Below, piece by piece: positions 1 to 6,745 of a stretch of DNA of 10,740 bases. The DNA is taken from positions 1-10,740 of the forward strand of contig CANNDP010000027.1 in NCBI GenBank assembly GCA_947503395.1. The letters are read 5' to 3'. The position numbers and the translations under genes are program-made. The notes beneath the pieces were generated by a model that searched no databases, had not been told where the DNA came from, and worked only from the letters and a program-made list of their open reading frames with translations. Positions within the stretch are counted from its first letter, which is position 1. Every line of letters starts with the position of its first letter. The stretch is from Actinomycetota bacterium. GTDB lineage: Bacteria; Actinomycetota; Actinomycetes; Nanopelagicales; Nanopelagicaceae.

Positions 1-75
1 GCGCTACTTGGTAAAAATATTGTTGAATCACAGAGCGCAGAGATCGAGAGAATGAGGCAGTTGCTATCTCGATAG
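1..75 (+). CDS. C-terminal end of a probable DUF305 family protein (partial)
   Basis: Frame 1 is open from the window edge to a TAG at 73-75 and encodes 24 residues, ALLGKNIVESQSAEIERMRQ then LLSR. The pattern of a hydrophobic helix followed by Ile-Val-x-Ser-Gln-x-x-Glu-Ile-x-x-Met-x-x-Leu-Leu is the usual C-terminal helix of DUF305 proteins. These are small, His-rich, ferritin-like four-helix bundles that are often secreted, and their exact role is unsettled. Only this last helix is visible, so the His-rich core and any signal peptide cannot be checked. The stop lies 15 nt before the MFS gene at 91, so the two are probably co-transcribed. The family call rests on resemblance of this short tail only. 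Confidence 0.5.
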   Translation, partial: ALLGKNIVESQSAEIERMRQLLSR

Positions 76-90
76 TCTAAACTCGAGCAT

Positions 91-1338
91 ATGACTCAGA
101 GTGTTCCGCTCGGACATGACTTTTCTCGAATCTGGTCTGCCAGCCTTATAACCAATCTAGTTGACGGAGTTCTTCGTCTTGCCGCTCCACTTCTTGCAGT
201 TTCACTGACCGAAGATCCAATCTTGATTGGGGCGCTCTCTGCCCTTGGATTATTGCCATGGCTATTTTTTGCTATTCCTATCGGAGCACTAGTTGATCGA
301 GTAGATCGGCGTAAGGCATTGGTCATAGGAAACAGCCTAAGAGCTGTGATTGCTCTCTTTATCGCCTTTGCAGTCTCTCAAGATTTCATCAATATCTGGC
401 TACTGCTGATCTCAGTCTTCTTCTTTGGAATCTGCGAAGTCTTAGTTGATACCACCTCGCAAGCGGTATTGCCTCAAATTCTGGATAAATCCAATTATGA
501 GCGAGGAAATTCTAGGCTCCAGATATCAGAGGTGATTGTCTCCCAATTTGCTGGAGCGCCACTTAGTGGTTTGTTATATGCCGTCTCTATTGCGCTTCCT
601 TTTTTCTTCTCAACTACCGGATTTATCTTGGCAGGTCTTTTAATTCTTCTCTTTCCGTTTGAACGTGCAATAAATGTAAGAAAGGAAGGAGATGCAGGGC
701 AAGCAAAACTAGGGCTTAAAGGGGATATCAAGTTTGCGCTAAATTATCTCTATCAAGATAAGCAGATCTTTAGCATCGTGGTCATTACAACTTTGCTTGG
801 ATTTTTCTACTCACTCTCTAATGCGATTGCGCCGCTCTTCATCCTAAAAGAGCTAAATGTATCCCCGGCGCTCTTTGGAGTGGTTCTAGCGATTCAAGGA
901 ATAGGGGCCCTAGCTGGATCAATTGCCGCCCCAATGGTCTCTAAATATCTTGGTCGCGGTAAGGCGCTTGCCATAAATGTCTTCTTTGCCTCTTTACTCG
1001 TCATATTCATTGGATTATCCCCAAATGCTTACTTCTTCGTAGCGGTAAGCGTTCTAGTCGGTTTTACCATCTCAGTTTGGAATATCTTGTTGATGTCTCT
1101 CTATCAATCACTAATTCCACCAGAGCTTTATGGACGTATTCATGGCGCCAGGCGAACAATTGTCTGGGGGTTAATGCCAATTGGCGCTCTTCTAGGAGGA
1201 GTTATTGCAAGAGGCGGACTTCGTCTCCCATTTCTCATAGGAGGCTCAATTGCTACTTTGATTGCCTTTTTTAGCTATAAACACATAAAGCGAATTGGTG
1301 ATCTCTCAGCAGAAATCCCAGATAAAAAGATTAGATAG
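91..1338 (+). CDS. MFS transporter, MFS_3/enterobactin-macrolide exporter type
   Basis: The 415-residue protein has about 12 hydrophobic helices split by a polar central loop at residues 191-215, the normal layout and length for the Major Facilitator Superfamily. The loop 2-3 signature is present around residues 65-75 (Gly65, Asp69, Arg70, then Arg73-Arg74-Lys75). Residues 113-129, with an acidic EVLVD segment and a QAVLP segment, resemble the MFS_3 (PF05977) and MefA/EntS-like drug or siderophore exporters, which use the proton gradient. The start is ATG 91, with only a weak GAG-type ribosome site. The gene lies 15 nt after the DUF305 remnant and 9 nt before yhhQ, so it is probably operonic with both. 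A related gene lies at 3278-4600: both share the N-terminal Asn-Leu-x-Asp-Gly, the LPWL-x-F segment, and the C-terminal Gln-Ser-x-Ile-Pro and PIG-x-LLGG segments. The substrate cannot be read from the sequence. Confidence 0.88.
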   Translation: MTQSVPLGHDFSRIWSASLITNLVDGVLRLAAPLLAVSLTEDPILIGALSALGLLPWLFFAIPIGALVDRVDRRKALVIGNSLRAVIALFIAFAVSQDFINIWLLLISVFFFGICEVLVDTTSQAVLPQILDKSNYERGNSRLQISEVIVSQFAGAPLSGLLYAVSIALPFFFSTTGFILAGLLILLFPFERAINVRKEGDAGQAKLGLKGDIKFALNYLYQDKQIFSIVVITTLLGFFYSLSNAIAPLFILKELNVSPALFGVVLAIQGIGALAGSIAAPMVSKYLGRGKALAINVFFASLLVIFIGLSPNAYFFVAVSVLVGFTISVWNILLMSLYQSLIPPELYGRIHGARRTIVWGLMPIGALLGGVIARGGLRLPFLIGGSIATLIAFFSYKHIKRIGDLSAEIPDKKIR

Positions 1339-1347
1339 CATTGGGTT

Positions 1348-1998
1348 GTGAGCATCCAAAATCTCTATCACCGTAGCCTCTATCCAATAATTGCTGCAAT
1401 TTTCTGTGCACTTTTGTTAATCTCTAATATCGGGGCAACGAAATTCATTGATTTTGGCTTCATAAAGACCGATGGTGGCGCTTTCTTATTTCCACTGGTC
1501 TATATCTTGGGCGATATTCTCACTGAGGTTTATGGTTTTAAGGCAGCACGTCGGGTTATCTACACCGGCTTTGGCCTTGGCGCTCTAGCTGGCCTTACCT
1601 TCTGGTTAGTACAGATTGCTCCTGCCGCATCTGATTGGCCAAATCAAGGCGCCTTTGAATCAATTCTTGGCTTTGTCCCTCAGATTGTGATCGCAAGTAT
1701 TACCGCCTTCCTTCTCGGCCAATTAGCAAACTCATGGACTTTGGTAAGAATCAAGAAGATTACCAATGAGAAGAAATTATGGGCCAGATTAATTGGGTCC
1801 ACTGCAGTTGGAGAGTTAGTCGACACCATCATATTTACCATGATTGCATCTCTAGGTCGGTTGAGTTTCGATGAGTTTCTAAATTACCTAGTGGTTGGGT
1901 ATCTCTATAAGAGCTTAGTTGAGGTAGCGCTCCTGCCAATTACCTATCCAGTAATTGCCTATGTGAAAAAGCGTGAGGCTGAAGTAAGTTCTAGTTAA
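1348..1998 (+). CDS. yhhQ: Queuosine precursor transporter, YhhQ family
   Basis: The 216-residue integral membrane protein has about six helices, the usual size for YhhQ/QPTR (PF02592, formerly Vut_1). Family landmarks seen are the Asp-Ile-Leu-Thr-Glu-Val-Tyr-Gly segment at residues 56-63 followed by an Ala-Arg-Arg pair, the Gly-Gln-Leu-Ala-Asn segment at 124-128, and the Arg-Leu-Ile-Gly-Ser-Thr-x-x-Gly-Glu-Leu-Val-Asp-Thr stretch at 147-160. In E. coli this family imports preQ0 and preQ1, precursors of the tRNA base queuosine; other members may import queuine. The start is GTG 1348, 9 nt after the MFS stop, so the gene is probably in the same transcript. There is no room for a dedicated preQ1 riboswitch. 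The 3' end interlocks with tgt on the other strand (TTAA, 1995-1998). The linked tgt supports a queuosine-salvage role; whether preQ0, preQ1 or queuine is carried is open. Confidence 0.9.
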   Translation: MSIQNLYHRSLYPIIAAIFCALLLISNIGATKFIDFGFIKTDGGAFLFPLVYILGDILTEVYGFKAARRVIYTGFGLGALAGLTFWLVQIAPAASDWPNQGAFESILGFVPQIVIASITAFLLGQLANSWTLVRIKKITNEKKLWARLIGSTAVGELVDTIIFTMIASLGRLSFDEFLNYLVVGYLYKSLVEVALLPITYPVIAYVKKREAEVSSS

Positions 1999-3221
1999 TC
2001 CAAGGCTTTTGCTTGATACTTTGCAAGAAACTCTGTTTTAAACTCTATGAAATTTTCATCAAGGATTGCTTGACGCATTCGATCAACTAGTCTTACCGTA
2101 AATGCTAAGTTATGAATAGTTGCAAGAGTTGAAGCTAACATTTCTTTTGCTCTAAAGAGATGATTTAAATAGGCCCTTGAGAAGTTGTTGCAGGTATAGC
2201 AGTTGCAATCTTTATCAATTGGTGAGAAGTCTTTTTTATAGGTAGCAGATGAAACATTGAAGCGACCACTTTCACTATAGACCGCACTTGTTCTTGCCTC
2301 CCTTGATGGAGCAACGCAATCGAAGGTATCGGCGCCATTTTCCACGCCAGCAAAGAGATCTGCTGGCTCTCCAATTCCTAGTAAATGGCGGGGTTTATCT
2401 CTAGGTAGCTCAGAGCTCATCCAGGAGACAATTTGTCCCAGAGACGCTTTATCTAAAGCGCCTCCGATCCCAAAGCCATCAAATGCGATTCCTGAGGAAT
2501 TCATCTCTGATAAATCTTTAGCTGCCTTCCTTCTTAAATCTTCATACTGAGCGCCTTGCAGCACCCCAAAGAGAGCTTGATAAGGCTTATCACTTCGCTG
2601 ATCTGTTAATCGCTTATGTTCATCTAGGCAGCGAATCGCCCAGAGCCTGGTGCGCTCTAGTGATTGCTCTTGATATTTTCTAGTGTTATGCAGAGTAGTT
2701 AGCTCATCAAAGGCAAAAATAATATCTGCGCCTATTTGATGCTGAACTTGCATTGAGATCTCAGGTGTGAAGCGATGCATAGAGCCATCTAGGTGAGATT
2801 TAAAAGTTACTCCTTCATCATCAACATGAGCGAGGCGCTCTTTACTCTCGGCCATCGCCTCATCTGAATCCAGTGAGCCAAGGCTCATATCAATCACTTT
2901 TTTAAATCCTGCCCCCAGCGACATAACTTGAAAACCGCCACTATCTGTAAAGGTTGGCTTATCCCAATTCATAAATTTTCCAAGACCACCTGCTTGATCT
3001 AGCGTCTCAGATCCAGGCTGAAGATATAGATGGTATGCATTTGCAAGGACTGCTTGTGCGCCAAGATCTGTTAGTGCTTCTGGTGCAAGTGATTTAACAC
3101 TTGCTTTTGTTCCCACTGGAATAAAGGCAGGGGTTGCAATCTGGCCATGAGGGGTTGAAATCACTCCAGCTCTACCAAGCTGACCTGATATTTCTTTACG
3201 CACTTCAAATGAGAAAGACAT
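1995..3221 (-). CDS. tgt: Queuine/preQ1 tRNA-ribosyltransferase (Tgt)
   Basis: This enzyme exchanges guanine 34 of GUN-anticodon tRNAs for a 7-deazaguanine base. In the 408-residue form, the Thr-Asp-Ser-Gly-Gly motif gives catalytic Asp93, the FAFDEL segment gives Asp172, and the TFDCV segment gives the nucleophile Asp301. The zinc site Cys339-x-Cys341-x2-Cys344 with His370 exactly 26 residues later matches the Zymomonas enzyme spacing. The protein is about 25-35 residues longer than typical proteobacterial Tgt because of an insertion after GGFQVMSLG, a feature of actinobacterial forms. The start chosen is ATG 3221 (MSFSFEV), where family homology begins; a GTG at 3239 would add six residues. 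No strong ribosome site is seen for either. A candidate promoter lies at 3249-3277. The position equivalent to Zymomonas Cys158 is Leu174, and the GGLAV loop reads GGALD, so base preference is uncertain. Confidence 0.95.
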   Translation of the reverse strand: MSFSFEVRKEISGQLGRAGVISTPHGQIATPAFIPVGTKASVKSLAPEALTDLGAQAVLANAYHLYLQPGSETLDQAGGLGKFMNWDKPTFTDSGGFQVMSLGAGFKKVIDMSLGSLDSDEAMAESKERLAHVDDEGVTFKSHLDGSMHRFTPEISMQVQHQIGADIIFAFDELTTLHNTRKYQEQSLERTRLWAIRCLDEHKRLTDQRSDKPYQALFGVLQGAQYEDLRRKAAKDLSEMNSSGIAFDGFGIGGALDKASLGQIVSWMSSELPRDKPRHLLGIGEPADLFAGVENGADTFDCVAPSREARTSAVYSESGRFNVSSATYKKDFSPIDKDCNCYTCNNFSRAYLNHLFRAKEMLASTLATIHNLAFTVRLVDRMRQAILDENFIEFKTEFLAKYQAKALD

Positions 3222-3248
3222 AGCGCTCAATTCAACCACTTATTAGCT

Positions 3249-3277
3249 ATTGCAATTAGCTGGGGTAGGGTTTTCAA
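3249..3277 (-). promoter_or_regulatory. Candidate tgt promoter in the tgt/MFS divergent gap
   Basis: Read on the minus strand, TTGAAA (3277-3272) is followed after 17 nt by TGCAAT (3254-3249). These match the sigma-70 consensus at 5 of 6 and 4 of 6 positions. Transcription would begin near 3242, leaving a roughly 20-nt leader to ATG 3221. An imperfect 17-bp palindrome with arms AGCTA and TAGCT (3245-3261) overlaps the -10 box and could bind a repressor. The whole gap between the divergent starts is only 38 nt (or 56 nt to ATG 3221), so any MFS promoter must overlap tgt. Confidence 0.3.
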
Positions 3278-4600
3278 GTGAGATTTAAAGCAAAAGAGAA
3301 GGTCGCGTTAGGCAAGAATTACTGGCGCCTCTTTAGTGCGCATGCCATTAGCAACCTTGGAGATGGAATAGCGGCTATTGCCTATCCCTGGCTTGCTTCA
3401 GCAGTTACTCGCTCGCCTTTTCTTATTGCATTGGTGGCAGTGGCTTCAAGGCTTCCTTGGTTGATCTTCACCCTTCCAGCAGGGGTAATTACCGATCGAT
3501 TCAATCGCGGGAAAATCATTGTCGCAATGGATATTGCGCGGGGGAGCTTGGCACTTCTTGTCGCAATTGTGGTCACTATGCAGGCAGGATCTCTTCCTAA
3601 GTTAAATGAGGTTGCATCCCTTACTGATCTTGAAACTAATTGGACTCTTTACTTGGTCCTAGTTATCACTGCCCTTTTGTTTGGCTTTGCCGAAGTGCTC
3701 CGAGATAACAGCGCTCAAACTCTTCTGCCTTCTGTCGTTGAAAAAGAAAAGCTTGAGAGCGCTAATGGAAAACTCTGGTCAGTTGAATATGTAACTAATA
3801 GTTTTGTTGGGCCTCCACTTGGAAGCTTTCTACTTGGCATTGCTATCTTTCTTCCCTTCTATATTGACTCTGCTACTTTCTTTATTTCAGCTGCTCTAAT
3901 AGCCACATTGATTCCTTCGCTAAAAAAAGTTGATACCGATAAAAAAGTTGAGAAGATAAATTTCAGAGCCGAAATTAAAGAGGGGTTCACCTGGCTTTGG
4001 AGCCATGAGCTGCTTAGACCCATGGCGCTAATACTTGGCGCGCTAAATGCAATCGGAGCTTTAACAGCTGCAGTATTTATTTTATTTGCTCAAGAAATCC
4101 TTGAGACTTCACTATTTATATTTGCAGTACTTGGAACAGCAGGAGCTGTTGGAGGAAGCCTTGGAGGAATACTGGGACCTAAGATTTCAAAGAAGTTAGG
4201 TAGCGGTCCCTCTCTCTACCTAACTCTTCTAAGCGGCCCAATAATTGCCTTAATAATTGGACTGTCGTCCTCTTGGCATCTCTTCTATTTACTAACCGCG
4301 ATATCAACTATCTTTGCAGTGCTTTGGAATGTCATAACTGTTTCACTTCGTCAGAGCATTATTCCTAGCCATCTTCTTGGAAGAGTTAATAGCGTCTATC
4401 GCTTCTTTGCTTGGGGCAGCATTCCAATTGGGACGCTGCTTGGAGGGGCCTTAGTAGATCTTGTGGAGCTAATGGGGGATAGAGAATTCGCCCTAAGAAG
4501 CCCCTATTTTCTCTCAGCTCTATTGGGTCTGGCCTTATTCATTTTTGCTGCTCCAAGGCTGACCACGGCAAAGATCGAGGCGGCTAGGGCGCCCAGCTAG
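3278..4600 (+). CDS. MFS transporter, paralogue of the gene at 91-1338
   Basis: The 440-residue, roughly 12-helix MFS protein is of the same MFS_3 class as the gene at 91. The loop 2-3 signature is at residues 69-79 (Gly69, Asp73, Arg74, then Arg77-Gly-Lys). Segments shared with the first paralogue are YWRLFSAHAISNLGDG near 15-30, SRLPWLIFTLPAG near 57-69, FGFAEVLRD near 135-143, LRQSIIP near 357-363 and the IPIGTLLGG stretch near 382-390. It is slightly longer, with a polar loop at about 103-122 and extra C-terminal residues. The start is GTG 3278, preceded by GGGTAGGG at 3263-3270, a plausible ribosome site 7 nt away. It diverges from tgt and is followed by the structured leader of the ABC operon. 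It is probably an exporter of small amphiphiles; the substrate is unknown. Confidence 0.87.
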   Translation: MRFKAKEKVALGKNYWRLFSAHAISNLGDGIAAIAYPWLASAVTRSPFLIALVAVASRLPWLIFTLPAGVITDRFNRGKIIVAMDIARGSLALLVAIVVTMQAGSLPKLNEVASLTDLETNWTLYLVLVITALLFGFAEVLRDNSAQTLLPSVVEKEKLESANGKLWSVEYVTNSFVGPPLGSFLLGIAIFLPFYIDSATFFISAALIATLIPSLKKVDTDKKVEKINFRAEIKEGFTWLWSHELLRPMALILGALNAIGALTAAVFILFAQEILETSLFIFAVLGTAGAVGGSLGGILGPKISKKLGSGPSLYLTLLSGPIIALIIGLSSSWHLFYLLTAISTIFAVLWNVITVSLRQSIIPSHLLGRVNSVYRFFAWGSIPIGTLLGGALVDLVELMGDREFALRSPYFLSALLGLALFIFAAPRLTTAKIEAARAPS

Positions 4601-4623
4601 GGCCAATTACGCTTAATTTGGTC
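4601..4623 (+). terminator. Possible weak stem-loop directly after the MFS stop codon
   Basis: GGCCAATTA (4601-4609) can pair with TAATTTGGTC (4614-4623). This gives about nine pairs including one G-U and one bulged T, starting on the base after the TAG stop. No U-run follows, so intrinsic termination here would be inefficient. It may instead protect the 3' end or be chance. Confidence 0.25.
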
Positions 4624-4675
4624 GGATAAGTAACGAAATAGATACCTGCCTACATTGATTAAACAGGGTCAAATA

Positions 4676-4757
4676 GGGGAGGCTAACCCCACCCTTAAGG
4701 ATGCGGGTGTGGGGGAAGTCGACTTTCCATACCTAGTCCTTAATTTCTATCACTAGG
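4676..4757 (+). promoter_or_regulatory. Structured 5' leader of the binding-protein gene with competing stems
   Basis: The 164-nt gap before the binding-protein gene is unusually structured and G-rich. CCCC at 4687-4690 can pair with upstream GGGG (4676-4679, 7-nt loop) or, as CCCCAC (4687-4692), with downstream GTGGGG (4709-4714). The second pairing extends inwards by a further CC/GG past one bulged T. The two pairings exclude each other. AAGTCGACTT (4716-4725) is a perfect palindrome that folds as GGAAG-TCGA-CTTTCC. Finally CCTAGT (4732-4737) pairs perfectly with ACTAGG (4752-4757), covering the first bases of the ribosome site AGGAGA (4755-4760). This is what an RNA switch or attenuator looks like, but it matches no riboswitch class I can recognise. 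The G-rich block could equally hold DNA operators. I see no convincing -35/-10 pair in 4601-4675. Confidence 0.4.
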
Positions 4758-4764
4758 AGAAGAA

Positions 4765-6609
4765 ATGAAATTAACTCGCATTGCCAAGGTAGCGATTGCT
4801 ACTGCAGCTGCGGCGGGTCTTGCAGTTTCAACGCTCTCACCAGCGAACTCTGCAACTCGTTCAACCGTAGTACTTGTTACCAGCAATCAGATGACCAGCT
4901 TAAATAGCGGAACGCCTGATACCAATTTAACTGTCAACAGTGAAATTGGTTATCTACAAGGCTTTGGTTTTGCTTATTACGATAATGCCCCAAAATTGGT
5001 TCGCAATACACTTTTTGGTTCATATAAAATCGTAAGCCAAAATCCGTTCAAAGTTCAGTACACAGTAAATAAGGGCAAGGTTTGGTCAGATGGGACACCA
5101 ATTACTGGTGTCGATCTTCTGCTCTCACACGTTCTTGCTTCAAGCTCATACTCATTCACCGCAAAGCTAGGTGATCCAACAGATCCTGAGGTCAGACCAG
5201 CATTTAATGCCCTTGGTTATGGTGGAATCTATGATCAGACACATGTCGGTCTACCAACACTTTCAGCTGACAAGATGTCAGTAACAATTGAGTACGATTC
5301 AAAGATTCCAGATTGGGAAATTACCGGTCCTGGACCATCAGCAGTGCACACACTGATTCACCTTGCAGAGGGAAAGACTGAGCTGCAGAGCGCAGCTGCG
5401 AATCTTGCTGCAAAGGCAAAATTCGAAAAGGCTTTCTTTAATTACGATACTAAGTTGATGAAGGCAGCAGGCAAAGTTTGGTCTGAGGCTTACAACATCA
5501 CAGATATCAATGATTCAACTAACCCACTACTTCTTGTAGGTAATGGCGGTTACAAGATCAAGAGCGCAGTAACTGGTCAATCAGTTACTTTAGTTCTAAA
5601 CCCTAAGCATGTAACTAACCCATCAGGTCCAAAGACAAACGGAGTTAAGACCATTATCTTCCGCGTTGTTGGCGATGGAACAGCTGCAGCTCAGGCGCTT
5701 CGTAACCAAGAAATCGATCTATACGATGGTCAGCCAACCGCTGATGCCGTTCAGATCCTAAAAGCTATTCCAACAGCAAAGATCATTGGTTACTCAGGAG
5801 CTGTTTATGAGCACATTGATCTTCGCTTCGGAACTGCGCAAGGCGTATCTGAGCCTTACACCGGACCTTTTGCTGGCAACAGCCAGAAGGCAGTAGATCT
5901 TCGTACTGCATTCTTGATGGCTTATCCACGCGATGAAATTGTAGATAAATTGGTCAAGCCAATTAACTCCAAGGCAGTTCGCATGGATTCACTAATGCTA
6001 TTCCCAGGAGAGCCTGGTTATGCCGACATGATTAAGAACAGCGGTGTAGCGAAGTACACAAAGGGAACTCAAGCAGAGCGCGAAGCTGCAGCACTTGCAC
6101 TTGTTCGCAAGCACTCAGCTACCGATGTGAAAATCAATATGCTCTGGGGTCAACCAAGCAACGTTCGTCGTGCTGCTGAAGCACAGATTGCAAAGGCTGC
6201 ATTAGCTCGTGCTGGATTTGAGCTAAATGCACCTGGAAGATCTGGCTGGAGTGGTTTCCTTGATTCAAGCGAATATGACGCACAATTCTTCGCATGGGTT
6301 AAGAGCGCACTTACAGCTGCTGGAAATACCGATATTTACAAGAGCGACAGTGGTAACAACCTTGTTGGCTACGTAAATAAGAAAGTAGACGCAGCAGTAA
6401 CTAAGCTAAATGCCACCGTACTATCTGACAGCGAAAGACTCGCTCAGTACTTGATCGTTGAGAAGGAATTGATGAAGGATGCAGTTTCCCTTCCAATCTT
6501 CCAGCATCCTGGTGTAACTGCAGTGAATAAGAAACTGCAGAACGTCAAGCCAAACCCACTATCTCCAACACTTGTGTGGAATTATTGGGAGTGGAAGTAC
6601 TCAAACTAA
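4765..6609 (+). CDS. ABC transporter solute-binding protein, family 5 (peptide/nickel/opine type)
   Basis: The 614-residue exported protein captures substrate outside the membrane for the permeases encoded just downstream. Residues 1-30 form a Sec signal: basic MKLTRIAK, an Ala-rich core, then a probable cut after Ala-Asn-Ser29. There is no lipobox cysteine, and I found no cysteine anywhere in the protein, so it would be released or held by other means than a lipid anchor. SBP_bac_5 (PF00496) features are the WSDGTPITGVDLLLS segment from Trp107 and the C-terminal SLPIFQHPGV segment near 578-587. The length is slightly above the usual 500-600. The start is ATG 4765, behind AGGAGA at 4755-4760. 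A paralogue begins at 10370. Family members bind peptides, opines, nickel chelates or oligosaccharides; nothing here decides which. Hairpins after the stop may set its level above that of the permeases. Confidence 0.92.
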   Translation: MKLTRIAKVAIATAAAAGLAVSTLSPANSATRSTVVLVTSNQMTSLNSGTPDTNLTVNSEIGYLQGFGFAYYDNAPKLVRNTLFGSYKIVSQNPFKVQYTVNKGKVWSDGTPITGVDLLLSHVLASSSYSFTAKLGDPTDPEVRPAFNALGYGGIYDQTHVGLPTLSADKMSVTIEYDSKIPDWEITGPGPSAVHTLIHLAEGKTELQSAAANLAAKAKFEKAFFNYDTKLMKAAGKVWSEAYNITDINDSTNPLLLVGNGGYKIKSAVTGQSVTLVLNPKHVTNPSGPKTNGVKTIIFRVVGDGTAAAQALRNQEIDLYDGQPTADAVQILKAIPTAKIIGYSGAVYEHIDLRFGTAQGVSEPYTGPFAGNSQKAVDLRTAFLMAYPRDEIVDKLVKPINSKAVRMDSLMLFPGEPGYADMIKNSGVAKYTKGTQAEREAAALALVRKHSATDVKINMLWGQPSNVRRAAEAQIAKAALARAGFELNAPGRSGWSGFLDSSEYDAQFFAWVKSALTAAGNTDIYKSDSGNNLVGYVNKKVDAAVTKLNATVLSDSERLAQYLIVEKELMKDAVSLPIFQHPGVTAVNKKLQNVKPNPLSPTLVWNYWEWKYSN

Positions 6610-6625
6610 GCAGAATTGCTTAGTT
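6604..6625 (+). other. 9-bp stem-loop spanning the binding-protein stop codon
   Basis: AACTAAGCA (6604-6612) and TGCTTAGTT (6617-6625) pair perfectly around a GAAT loop, with the TAA stop inside the 5' arm. It is the first of three hairpins in the gap between binding protein and permease. No U-run follows. It may shield the 3' end of a processed binding-protein mRNA. Confidence 0.45.
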
Positions 6626-6636
6626 GCAGAATAATT

Positions 6637-6654
6637 CTCACTAGAATAAGTGAG
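6637..6654 (+). other. 6-bp stem-loop, second of three in the gap
   Basis: CTCACT (6637-6642) pairs with AGTGAG (6649-6654) around a 6-nt loop. It is modest alone and is reported because it sits between two stronger hairpins in a short gap. Confidence 0.3.
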
Positions 6655-6667
6655 TATTAATCAGTAA

Positions 6668-6705
6668 TTCAAGTGGCGCCTAAGTAGACTTAGGCGCCAC
6701 TTGAA
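6668..6705 (+). terminator. Perfect 17-bp stem with TAGA loop between binding protein and permease genes
   Basis: TTCAAGTGGCGCCTAAG (6668-6684) is perfectly complementary to 6689-6705, with a TAGA tetraloop. The stem is strong for so AT-rich a genome. The following bases, ATATGTAG, lack the U-run of an intrinsic terminator. The likeliest role is a partial terminator or a block to 3' exonuclease that leaves more binding-protein mRNA than permease mRNA, as intergenic repeats do in malE-malF. The permease ribosome site starts 27 nt further on. Confidence 0.6.
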
Positions 6706-6745
6706 ATATGTAGAGGTATTTCTATAGTTTGAAAGGAGGCTGGGA

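Noticed and set aside
96..731. Minus-strand open frames within the first MFS gene (96-326 and 495-731).
   Set aside because: They are basic, Ser/Arg-rich translations antisense to a well-supported membrane protein, with no motif or ribosome site.
1077..1274. Plus-strand 65-codon open frame inside the first MFS gene.
   Set aside because: It is an out-of-frame shadow of the conserved MFS C-terminal half.
1339..1347. A preQ1 riboswitch before yhhQ.
   Set aside because: Only 9 nt separate yhhQ from the upstream gene and nothing like the preQ1 aptamer is seen.
4601..4764. The binding-protein leader as a member of a known riboswitch class (TPP, cobalamin, SAM, FMN, glycine, ZTP, c-di-GMP, c-di-AMP).
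   Set aside because: None of the conserved core strings I know for these classes is present; only generic stems are visible.
6668..6705. A classical Rho-independent terminator ending the binding-protein transcript.
   Set aside because: The stem is strong but is followed by ATATGTAG rather than a U-run, and the permease genes downstream have no obvious promoter of their own.
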